This document shows positions 1 through 5,367 of a DNA stretch of 10,039 nt, piece after piece. The translations under genes were made by a program, and so were the position numbers. The number at the start of each line of letters is the position of its first letter. Position 1 is the stretch's first letter. The notes under the pieces were generated by a model that saw only the letters and a program-made list of their open reading frames with translations, was not told where the DNA came from and made no database searches. This stretch comes from Bacillota bacterium (GTDB lineage: Bacteria; Bacillota; Clostridia; Lachnospirales; Lachnospiraceae): positions 1-10,039 of the forward strand of contig JAFADH010000001.1 of NCBI GenBank assembly GCA_023424995.1, in the 5' to 3' direction.

Positions 1-189
1 TATTATGTTGGCTTTACCCAGCCCTGGCGGTGCGGAAGTATACCAGGGAAAACTCTTTGATCTTTTAGAACCCTTTGGTTTTGTCAGGCTCTTTGATCTT
101 GTCAGACTGCTTATTCTTGTCAGGCTCTTCGTTCCTATATGGAAAGTAACGTTTTATGCCATGGAAGCTTTGTTCTTTTCTCTGCTTCT
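1..189 (-). other. Probable 5' leader of a gene lying left of the window
   Basis: A near-consensus promoter at 196-224 points leftward, so this stretch should be transcribed on the minus strand. I see no convincing start codon in it: the only minus-strand ATG near the 5' end (about 161-163) is followed one codon later by TAA, giving a two-codon ORF. Three minus frames read as Lys/Asp/Glu/Pro-rich pieces, for example NEEPDKNKQSDKIKEPDK ending at a TAA, but each is interrupted and none has a good start. It also holds an 18-bp tandem repeat (56-127) and a small inverted repeat CCCTGG/CCAGGG (22-27 and 43-48). It may be an untranslated leader or a decayed 5' coding end. I recognise no known riboswitch or T-box. 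Confidence 0.35.
56..127. repeat. 18-bp imperfect tandem repeat, four units
   Basis: Units start at 56, 74, 92 and 110. The last three share a TTGTCAG core (TTTGGTTTTGTCAGGCTC, TTTGATCTTGTCAGACTG, CTTATTCTTGTCAGGCTC); the first is more diverged (TTTGATCTTTTAGAACCC). The period is a multiple of three, so on the minus strand one frame reads as hexapeptides of the type KEPDKT and KQSDKI, which is compatible with a former or partial hydrophilic coding repeat. The units fall inside the presumed leader of the off-window gene. Confidence 0.7.
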
Positions 190-195
190 ATCCTC

Positions 196-224
196 AATAT
201 AGCAGTTGTATTATTCCGTGTCAA
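196..224 (-). promoter_or_regulatory. Strong sigma-A type promoter, leftward
   Basis: On the minus strand, a perfect -35 TTGACA (219-224 on the plus strand as TGTCAA) is followed by exactly 17 bases and a -10 TATATT (196-201 as AATATA). The expected start point is near 189. No complete gene lies between here and the left edge, so the promoter most likely serves a gene beginning beyond position 1. An AT-rich palindrome sits about 60-90 bases upstream. Confidence 0.6.
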
Positions 225-284
225 GTATATTTGCATAATATATTTCAATATAAATCATTAATTTTATGCATTATAAACAATTAA

Positions 285-313
285 ATTACTTAACAAATCG
301 AATGTTAAGTAAT
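285..313. repeat. Operator-like inverted repeat ATTACTTAACA / TGTTAAGTAAT
   Basis: Two 11-base arms (285-295 and 303-313) are perfectly complementary around a 7-base centre. A further copy of the half-site, ATTACTTAA, occurs at 372-380. It lies upstream of the leftward promoter at 196-224, in a position where a regulator of the off-window gene could bind. An AT-rich hairpin role is the alternative; no U-run follows it. Confidence 0.4.
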
Positions 314-321
314 CTAAACTG

Positions 322-347
322 ATAAAAAGGGTTCATTTAAGCCCTTT
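322..347 (-). terminator. Weak hairpin with short U-run, minus strand
   Basis: On the minus strand AAAGGG pairs with CCCTTT, extended by TT/AA past a bulged C, and runs into TTTTTATC. The stem is short and part of the U-run is taken up by the stem, so termination is uncertain. Confidence 0.25.
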
Positions 348-560
348 GCAATGATTTTTTTATTAATGTTAATTACTTAAATTTTTTTGATAAGCATTGG
401 AAGCTTTTTCAATATATGACAATAAAACCGGACGCCAGGGGTTCAGAACGGATATTGTAAAGGGGTTAAATGATATTTTCCCATAAAACTTTGTCTATCC
501 CATAATTATCCCTCATAAGTGTCTTTACATTGGTTTCTGCTGATTAAATCAAGCTGTAAT

Positions 561-577
561 GAATAAGCGGCTTATTC
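561..577. repeat. Short near-perfect palindrome GAATAAGC-G-GCTTATTC
   Basis: Two 8-base arms flank a single central base. It is the leftmost of four inverted repeats between 561 and 858 and lies inside the 21-codon minus-strand micro-ORF described with the hairpin at 605-638. Confidence 0.4.
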
Positions 578-604
578 TGTAAATTGTGAATGCTGATAAA
601 ATAT

Positions 605-638
605 GACACGGCGGTATCCTCCTTAATACCGCCGTGTC
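605..638. other. 13-bp GC-rich hairpin with a Shine-Dalgarno loop
   Basis: GACACGGCGGTAT (605-617) pairs perfectly with 626-638 around an 8-base loop. On the minus strand the loop reads TAAGGAGG, a perfect ribosome-binding sequence. Eight bases further on, inside the stem, is GTG, opening a 21-codon frame (609 to 544: M-SYFISIHNLQNKPLIHYSLI, then TAA). On the plus strand the loop is CCTCCTTA, identical to the anti-Shine-Dalgarno core. The minus-strand 3' flank ATATTTTATC is only mildly U-rich, so a plain terminator is possible but not ideal. Translation of the micro-ORF is unproven. Confidence 0.5.
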
Positions 639-684
639 CTCAAAAAAGCAACTTTAATATACCCTTCACAATCCTATTTTTTAA

Positions 685-724
685 AAAGGAAAAAGGCGGC
701 TTTGATTGTTATTTCAAAACCGCC
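685..724 (-). terminator. Rho-independent terminator, minus strand
   Basis: On the minus strand GGCGGTTTTGA (724-714) pairs with TCAAAGCCGCC (705-695), with one A-C mismatch and an 8-base loop, followed by TTTTTCCTTTTT. This is a textbook intrinsic terminator for leftward transcription. The stop codon of a 20-codon minus-strand frame (771 to 709) falls in its loop. It is the second hairpin downstream of the ABC cassette and may be a back-up to the one at 803-858 or belong to a lost gene. Confidence 0.6.
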
Positions 725-802
725 CTTAGACGAGTATGTACTACATTACCGCCAAAACAACGGTTTTGCATTTGTTATGAAATGTCAGTATTCAGCACAC
801 CT

Positions 803-858
803 AAAAGAAAGAGCCGATAACTGTAAGCAATCTCACATGTTATCGGCTCTGTTTCTTT
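803..858 (-). terminator. Terminator hairpin after the ABC transporter cassette
   Basis: AGAGCCGATAAC (810-821) pairs perfectly with 839-850. The flanks AAAGAAA (804-810) and TTTCTTT (852-858) can extend the stem past a bulged G. On the minus strand the 12-bp core is followed by TTCTTTTAGG, giving a reasonable U-rich tail about 60 bases past the stop codon of the zinc-ribbon gene. The plus-strand side is also T-rich, so it may act both ways. Confidence 0.6.
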
Positions 859-917
859 GCGTCTGGCTCTTTGATAACTGACATATTTAGTTGCCGCACA
901 TTGATTATTGAATTCAC

Positions 918-1112
918 CTATTTTATTAATTTAGACGTATTTTCAATATAAAGAGATATTTCACCGCAGGCAGGGCAAACAGCCACTTTAGGCTTTTGAA
1001 CTGTATCGCCAAACACACCACCTTTTGTAATTTTAATTCCATATCCTTGCATATCAACTTTGACATCCAGATTTTCAATCATCACGGTTTGACACCTGAT
1101 ACATTTACGCAT
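918..1112 (-). CDS. Small zinc-ribbon protein (64 aa), last gene of the ABC cassette
   Basis: The protein has two CxxC knuckles, CIRC at residues 4-7 and CPAC at 46-49, spaced as in small rubredoxin-like zinc ribbons that bind one zinc ion. The middle (residues 14-30) is a beta-rich, glycine-containing segment with KVDMQGYGIKITK. There is no signal peptide or membrane segment, so it should be cytoplasmic. It starts at an ATG preceded by GGGAGGAAGG and lies 21 bases after the permease stop, so it is almost certainly co-transcribed with the GntR/ABC genes. Small zinc ribbons of this kind are often labelled nucleic-acid-binding, but nothing in the sequence proves that. Its role in the cassette is unknown; a regulatory or assembly function is only a guess. 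Confidence 0.85.
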   Translation of the reverse strand: MRKCIRCQTVMIENLDVKVDMQGYGIKITKGGVFGDTVQKPKVAVCPACGEISLYIENTSKLIK

Positions 1113-1133
1113 GTTCCTTCCTCCCGACTATAT

Positions 1134-1778
1134 TTAAGCGTATTTTTTCTTGAAGAAAGATACTGACAGCACATAAGACAGCATGCAAATCACAATAAGC
1201 GTTAAAGCTGCAAGCCCAATACAAAGTTCAAAGTTATTAACAACGAACATTGAAATTGCATTTTCATTCTTGCCTGACCAAAAGCCTAAAATCAAAATTG
1301 CACCTAACAGTACCAGCATAATAACAAATCCGGCATTAACTCCCAACGAATAGTTTGACGGCAAAATCAACGCTATGAATAAGAGCGTTACCGCAAAGCC
1401 GGAAAAAGCAATAAAAAGATAGAATCCATACGCATACGCTGGAAAGCAAAAATAAGAAATGGTGTTTACAACGAGCGCGACAACCAGCCCCACCACCGAC
1501 ATAAGAGCCGCAAATCCATATCTGCTGCTGACGATCTGTGTTTTAGAAACAGGTAAAGAAATGGCATATTTGCCCCATCTCCATTGTTCGTCACAGGTTG
1601 CCAAAGTAATTATCATAGACATAATTTCAAGCGGTATCAATAGAAAGCTAATAAACAAGGCGCCCTTGTCTTCAAGGACAAGCATCAGAGCTGCCATAAT
1701 GGCAATATCTGCAATAAGCCGGGTTATGCCATATTTTTTTCTGATAGTAAGTAAATCCTTTGCGAACAATCCTTTCAT
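1134..1778 (-). CDS. ABC-2 type transporter permease (214 aa)
   Basis: This is an integral membrane protein with six predicted helices, at about residues 21-36, 41-61, 87-112, 116-139, 145-167 and 183-208, and a basic C-terminal end (FKKKYA). A cytoplasmic loop after helix 2 carries LPVSKTQIVSSRY at 75-87. The 'LP(V/I)S+xQIVxSRY' pattern is typical of the ABC-2 permeases paired with YtrA-type regulators (ABC2_membrane_5-like). It should form the channel half of an exporter with the ATPase encoded just upstream. Its ATG overlaps the ATPase stop codon as ATGA, implying translational coupling and equal dosage. The substrate cannot be read from the sequence; related cassettes respond to cell-wall-active antibiotics or other envelope stress. 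Confidence 0.85.
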   Translation of the reverse strand: MKGLFAKDLLTIRKKYGITRLIADIAIMAALMLVLEDKGALFISFLLIPLEIMSMIITLATCDEQWRWGKYAISLPVSKTQIVSSRYGFAALMSVVGLVVALVVNTISYFCFPAYAYGFYLFIAFSGFAVTLLFIALILPSNYSLGVNAGFVIMLVLLGAILILGFWSGKNENAISMFVVNNFELCIGLAALTLIVICMLSYVLSVSFFKKKYA

Positions 1779-2638
1779 TGTTGTTCCCCCTTTACATAAA
1801 ACAGCATGATATCATCAATAGCCGCAGGTTCGACAATAGCTTTCGGATAATTCTTTGCCGCCTTTTTCCTATCCCGGACAAGGATTTTATACTGATAATC
1901 CGCTTTTCGATAAGCGATAATTTCTGCTTTATCCAAACTGTCATATATTGCCGCACCGCAACTGACAATACCGTATTTATCAAGCAGGTCGTCCTTGAGA
2001 TAGCTGAAAATATGTTTTCCATTGTGAATAAAGGTGATGTAATCCGCAACTTTTTCCAAATCGCTTGTGATATGTGTAGAAAACAGCACGGAATGATTTT
2101 CATCCTGAATAAAATCAATCAAAATATCAAGAATGTCATCTCGCATAATCGGGTCAAGTCCGCTGGTCGCTTCATCCAAAATCAAGAAGTCAGCCTTGTG
2201 AGAGAGAGCAACGGCAAATGCCAATTTAACTTTCATTCCCTTAGAAAAGTCCTTGACCCTTTTATTGTCGGGAAGTTGAAACTGCTTCAAATAGTTGCGA
2301 TAGGTCGGCCATTCCCAATTTGAATAAATGCCGGACATATACTTTCCAATTTCCATCGGAGTAAAAATGTCGGGAAAATGGTTTTCGTTAAATACAACAC
2401 CGATTTTATCCTTGATGTCAATTTCATCTGCAATGTGGTCTTTTCCAAAAATCATAATCTGCCCATCGGTTTTCTGCACTTCATTCAAAATGCAGTTGAT
2501 AGTGGTAGATTTTCCGGCACCGTTTTCCCCGATAAGCCCCATGATTACACCACGGGGAATCGTAAAGCTCAATTTGTCAAGAACGAAATCCCCATAGTCT
2601 TTTGTCAGGTTCTTGGCCTCCAATATGTTATCTGCCAT
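1775..2638 (-). CDS. ABC transporter ATP-binding protein, YtrB-like (287 aa)
   Basis: This is a cytoplasmic ATPase that should drive the adjacent permease. Walker A GENGAGKST is at residues 37-45, the signature is FSKGMKVKLA (131-140) in place of the classical LSGGQ, Walker B with the D-loop is FLILDEATSGLDP (151-163), and the switch histidine is in STH (187-189). The Q-loop position reads VVFNENHFP (81-89), without the usual glutamine. Residues from about 215 on form a C-terminal extension beyond the nucleotide-binding domain. The gene starts at an ATG immediately after the TAA of the GntR gene (no bases between) with an excellent AGGAGG site upstream, and it overlaps the permease start by four bases. 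Family membership is clear; the exported compound is unknown. Confidence 0.92.
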   Translation of the reverse strand: MADNILEAKNLTKDYGDFVLDKLSFTIPRGVIMGLIGENGAGKSTTINCILNEVQKTDGQIMIFGKDHIADEIDIKDKIGVVFNENHFPDIFTPMEIGKYMSGIYSNWEWPTYRNYLKQFQLPDNKRVKDFSKGMKVKLAFAVALSHKADFLILDEATSGLDPIMRDDILDILIDFIQDENHSVLFSTHITSDLEKVADYITFIHNGKHIFSYLKDDLLDKYGIVSCGAAIYDSLDKAEIIAYRKADYQYKILVRDRKKAAKNYPKAIVEPAAIDDIMLFYVKGEQQ

Positions 2639-3016
2639 TTAATTATCCTCCTGATATAAAAGCGTGAGTAGTCCGGTCAGCTTTTCAAAATCTATTCCGC
2701 TGGCACGGGCAATCTCTATTGCTTTTGTGAAATGTTCCTCTATCTTTTTTTGCTGTTCTTCAAGATAAAAGTCTTGATTTTGAGCCGATACATAGCAGCC
2801 TTTACCGGCTGTCGTTTCTATAAAGCCATCTTCCTGCAAGGTTGCATACGCTTTTTGCACGGTTAATACGCTGATTTGCAGCGATTTTGCCAATGAGCGC
2901 ACAGAGGGAATTGCGTCACCCGCTTTCAACTCTCCACTCATAATGGCAGTTTTAATCTGCGCTGCAATTTGTTCATATAAAGGGCGGCTTGCATGATTGC
3001 TCACCACGATTTCCAA
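2639..3016 (-). CDS. GntR-family repressor, YtrA subfamily (125 aa, TTG start)
   Basis: This is a DNA-binding regulator, probably the repressor of its own operon. The winged helix-turn-helix spans about residues 10-77 (RPLYEQIAAQIKTAI, then AIPSVRSLAKSLQISVLTVQKAYATL, then the wing GFIETTAGKGCYV). A short helical tail (80-125) replaces the large effector domain of classical GntR proteins, as in YtrA-type regulators of roughly this length. The in-frame ATG at 3091 would add 25 residues, but it lies in the -35 box of the promoter and so upstream of the predicted transcript start. TTG at 3014-3016 gives the expected family N-terminus (EIVVSN-ASRPLYEQI) and has GGTGGTGA a few bases before it. The ABC ATPase follows with no gap. 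The inducing ligand is unknown. Confidence 0.87.
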   Translation of the reverse strand: MEIVVSNHASRPLYEQIAAQIKTAIMSGELKAGDAIPSVRSLAKSLQISVLTVQKAYATLQEDGFIETTAGKGCYVSAQNQDFYLEEQQKKIEEHFTKAIEIARASGIDFEKLTGLLTLLYQEDN

Positions 3017-3040
3017 AAGATCACCACCATTCTGCAGTAA

Positions 3041-3065
3041 ACTGTATTTGTTTATCAAGTACAGT
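3041..3065. promoter_or_regulatory. Candidate operator ACTGTA-N13-TACAGT
   Basis: A perfect 6+6 inverted repeat (3041-3046 and 3060-3065) overlaps the -10 box and the predicted transcript start of the GntR/ABC operon. A dimeric GntR protein bound here would block initiation, which fits the autorepression known for YtrA-type cassettes. The site is inferred from position and symmetry only. Confidence 0.5.
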
Positions 3066-3091
3066 ATATAACGGTACATTACAGATGTCAA
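3063..3091 (-). promoter_or_regulatory. Consensus promoter of the GntR/ABC operon
   Basis: On the minus strand TTGACA (3086-3091 on the plus strand as TGTCAA) is followed by 17 bases and TATACT (3063-3068). Initiation is expected near 3056, about 40 bases upstream of the TTG start of the regulator. A promoter this close to consensus would normally need a repressor, and a candidate operator overlaps it. Confidence 0.75.
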
Positions 3092-3418
3092 TAGAATCCT
3101 AAAGAGTTCACAGTTAAATTCAAGTAATTTAATATATTTCAGTCAAATACTTCAGTCAAATAAATGATGTGTATACTCATATCTAAAAGAAATAGTGAAC
3201 AGTAAAATGTAAGAGAGCGAAATATTGTGAAACGAGAAGTCAACAAATACGATCTTAAGGCTTTCGGTCTATCCATATAAAGAACTTTAAACACGAAAGA
3301 AAAGATGTTGTTTCCAATTACGGATACAACATCTTTTTCTGCTTTCCTTTCAAGCTTCCCCATATAAACATATTCTATATTCTCATTCAAAAAAATGACG
3401 TAAGATCCTGCAGTTGTA
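3092..3418. other. Intergenic region between the M14 gene and the GntR operon
   Basis: No intact gene. The right part (about 3342-3418) appears to hold frameshifted remnants of the 3' end of the M14 carboxypeptidase. The middle contains the terminator at 3299-3338, and the left part is AT-rich spacer leading to the operon promoter. An 83-codon minus-strand frame (3390 to 3139) runs through the terminator but starts at TTG with only a T-run before it, so I do not call it as a gene. Confidence 0.5.
3299..3338. terminator. Bidirectional-looking intrinsic terminator
   Basis: AAAGATGTTGT (3301-3311) pairs perfectly with 3326-3336, extended by A3300-T3337, around a 14-base loop. On the minus strand the stem is followed by TTTTCTTTC; on the plus strand the 3' arm runs into a short T-run (3334-3338). 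It sits about 80 bases past the M14 stop and separates the hflKC-M14 block from the promoter of the GntR/ABC operon. Confidence 0.65.
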
Positions 3419-4390
3419 TCAAATCCCCATAATCATACTTCCGAATATAAAGATTACCAGCTTCAGCTCCTTAAAGGTGCTTATCCGGTGGCTGATATCC
3501 AAAGGGAAGGCGGCAGCCTCATCCACGGTCTCTATGGTCAAGGCAGGCTTATGAAAGCGTTCCGAATAATAATGGACCGTATTCCCTCCGGTATCTCCGG
3601 CCTCGATTTCTTCCTCCGGAGGCATCAGTATATAACCTGTTACCTTCTTAAGCCGCTTTGCTATAGCCAGCTGCCTGTTATTATAGCTGTCCGTCAGCAT
3701 ACTGCGGTAATAATAGATCTGCCTGCCTCTGGAGTGGAAATCCAGAAAGCCCCTGGTTCTGTACTCATGGAAAAGGTAAACCAAAGCCTGGGTCTCCTGT
3801 TCGCTGGCAGCATAATCCTTATCATTCTTCGGCTTCCAGAGCCGGCAGGGGAAATTCCGGTTGATATCCACTCCCCTGGCATTATACTTCCATACCTTTG
3901 CATCAATTCCCATAGTACGGCATTGTTCCCGGAGCTTAAGATCCCGAATTGCTTCAAAACCGTCCAGGGCGATCATATACCCGTCCGGATTAAGCATTGG
4001 AACGAACAGGATGGTAAAGGTCTGCAGCAGCTCGTTAATGCAGGCGCCGTAAAGCATCTGCCCGTATTCCTCCATATAGTACTGCTTATCATCATACAGC
4101 TTTGATTTCAGGTCAATTTTCTGCTGCTTGTAATTGGCATACAGATCCGCATAATACTCAATGATCGCCAGCAGGACCATGGGATTTACCGTTTCTCTTG
4201 CATGCACCCCGGAGCAGCATACCATATATTGTTTTCCGATACCCAGCTTAAGTAAAACGATGTCACGATTGTCATGGGACGTTCCAATCGTGACATACTG
4301 AAGGATCGTGTTATATTGCTCTGCTAAGCTTTTGGCATCGGATATAAATTTATCGTACGGGTAATACGGTTGATTTAGATCCACTATCAT
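3419..4390 (-). CDS. M14-family zinc carboxypeptidase, 3' end possibly frameshifted (323 aa)
   Basis: The peptidase domain fills the protein. Zinc ligands are in HARE (H63, E66) and DFH (H219). Substrate-binding residues are in the block NARGVDINRNFP (R172, N177, R178), and the general base is E287 in LTIETVDE. NPDGY at 134-138 is also typical of the family. No signal peptide or transmembrane helix is seen, so it is probably cytoplasmic, perhaps processing murein peptides as MpaA-like enzymes do; the substrate is inferred only. I use the ATG at 4388-4390, seven bases after GGGG; the TTG two codons upstream is too close to that site. The last residues (LVIFIFGSMIMGI) are atypically hydrophobic, and the -1 frame offers a more protein-like continuation, so the C-terminus may be damaged. 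The catalytic residues are intact. It follows hflC by 95 bases. Confidence 0.85.
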   Translation of the reverse strand: MIVDLNQPYYPYDKFISDAKSLAEQYNTILQYVTIGTSHDNRDIVLLKLGIGKQYMVCCSGVHARETVNPMVLLAIIEYYADLYANYKQQKIDLKSKLYDDKQYYMEEYGQMLYGACINELLQTFTILFVPMLNPDGYMIALDGFEAIRDLKLREQCRTMGIDAKVWKYNARGVDINRNFPCRLWKPKNDKDYAASEQETQALVYLFHEYRTRGFLDFHSRGRQIYYYRSMLTDSYNNRQLAIAKRLKKVTGYILMPPEEEIEAGDTGGNTVHYYSERFHKPALTIETVDEAAAFPLDISHRISTFKELKLVIFIFGSMIMGI

Positions 4391-4459
4391 AAACAAACCC
4401 CATATGAAACTATTGTCATATCATTGTATGAAGGAAAATATAATTTATGATATATGAAA

Positions 4460-4471
4460 ATACTTAAGTAT
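4460..4471. repeat. Perfect palindrome ATACTTAAGTAT
   Basis: This 12-base perfect palindrome lies in the AT-rich gap between hflC and the M14 gene. It could be a regulator site or a chance product of AT-rich DNA. No clear terminator or promoter is seen in this 95-base gap. Confidence 0.25.
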
Positions 4472-4485
4472 ATGATTTTATTGCA

Positions 4486-5367
4486 TTACTCAATGTTATA
4501 GAATATCTGTGCGATCGGTGAATCGGCCGATAGAATCAAGGTCTTATTCTCTCCGTTCAAGGAGTTTCTGGCCGCTTCCAGGGAGCGGATGAAGGTGTAG
4601 AATTCCGCACGGGATTCATTGGAATAAGCGTCGGACAGGATTCTCATAAATTCCGCCTCACCCTCTGCCATGATTTCAGCTGCCTTTGCCTCAGCATCTG
4701 AGATACTGATAGCTACCGTTTTATCGGTCTCGTTCCGCAGCTTCTGTGCCGCAGATTCACCCTCCGCCGTATAGGTTGCAGCGATTCGGGCACGTTCAGA
4801 AATCATGCGGTCGAAGACAGCGGCCTTATTATCCGTGGGCAGATCCAGATGCTTTGTCTCGACAGATATTAATTCTATGCCGTACTGCAGCATGGAATCA
4901 CCGATATTCTCCATGAATGCTTCATTTAATTCCCCATCCCTGCCGCTTATGATATCAGCCTGGGGTAAGCTGCTGATAACGCTCTTCATGGCGTTATATA
5001 CCTGGGTATCAATTCTTTGCTCGGCAATTGTCACACTGGAGCTTAAGGTCTGGGCGAATTTAAGAGGATCCGTAATCTTCCAGAGCACATAGCTGTCAGC
5101 TACCATGGTTTTCTTATCCATGGTGATAACATCGGTTTCCGGCATGTCATAATACTGGATGCTCTTTGGAATGTAATATACATCCTCAATAAACGGAGTC
5201 TTGAAAGAAAGTCCTGCCACCTTCCTGATATCTTCAATCTTTCCGAAGCGTTTGATCACACTGTATTGATTCTCCCTGGTAATAACTAAGGAGGAAGCTA
5301 ATACGGAAAGACCGACTATAATTAAAATAACGATTAATACTCCTATTATTTTTTTCGCATATTTCAT
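4486..5367 (-). CDS. HflC-like SPFH/prohibitin membrane protein (293 aa)
   Basis: This protein is anchored by an N-terminal helix (about residues 7-29) preceded by MKYAKK, with the rest outside the cytoplasm as in HflC. The SPFH domain covers about 27-190 and begins with the typical ITRENQYSVIKRFGKI. The HflC-specific stretch MISERARIAATYTAEGESAA (188-207) is followed by an Ala/Glu-rich helical region (about 205-245) and the RAEFYTFIRSLEAARNSL block (253-270). In other bacteria HflK and HflC form a large membrane cage around the FtsH protease and modulate its activity; that role is inferred here. The ATG overlaps the hflK stop by one base (TAATG), and the AGG-type site lies in the end of hflK, so the two should be made in step. 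Confidence 0.92.
   Translation of the reverse strand: MKYAKKIIGVLIVILIIVGLSVLASSLVITRENQYSVIKRFGKIEDIRKVAGLSFKTPFIEDVYYIPKSIQYYDMPETDVITMDKKTMVADSYVLWKITDPLKFAQTLSSSVTIAEQRIDTQVYNAMKSVISSLPQADIISGRDGELNEAFMENIGDSMLQYGIELISVETKHLDLPTDNKAAVFDRMISERARIAATYTAEGESAAQKLRNETDKTVAISISDAEAKAAEIMAEGEAEFMRILSDAYSNESRAEFYTFIRSLEAARNSLNGENKTLILSADSPIAQIFYNIE

Larger units (their letters stand above)
203..560. other. AT-rich intergenic DNA without a recognisable gene
   Basis: Very AT-rich, with stop codons in all frames and no ORF worth calling. It contains the left part of the leftward promoter, the inverted repeat at 285-313 with a third half-site near 372-380, and a weak hairpin at 326-347. The stretch from about 400 to 540 shows nothing I can name. 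Confidence 0.5.

Noticed and set aside
5..202. 65-codon plus-strand frame with hydrophobic repeats
   Set aside because: No ribosome-binding site is visible, it is the complement of a Lys/Asp-rich repeat, and it opposes a strong leftward promoter at 196-224.
590..820. 76-codon plus-strand frame
   Set aside because: It spans the hairpins at 605-638 and 695-724, has no ribosome-binding site and shows no protein-like pattern.
1760..2323. 187-codon plus-strand frame
   Set aside because: It is a shadow opposite the ABC ATPase gene.
3017..3091. N-terminal extension of the GntR regulator from ATG 3091
   Set aside because: That ATG overlaps the -35 box and would not be in the transcript; the family N-terminus begins at TTG 3016.
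3139..3390. 83-codon minus-strand frame between the M14 gene and the GntR operon
   Set aside because: It begins at TTG after a T-run with no ribosome-binding site and runs straight through a strong terminator hairpin. Its first residues look like a remnant of the M14 3' end.
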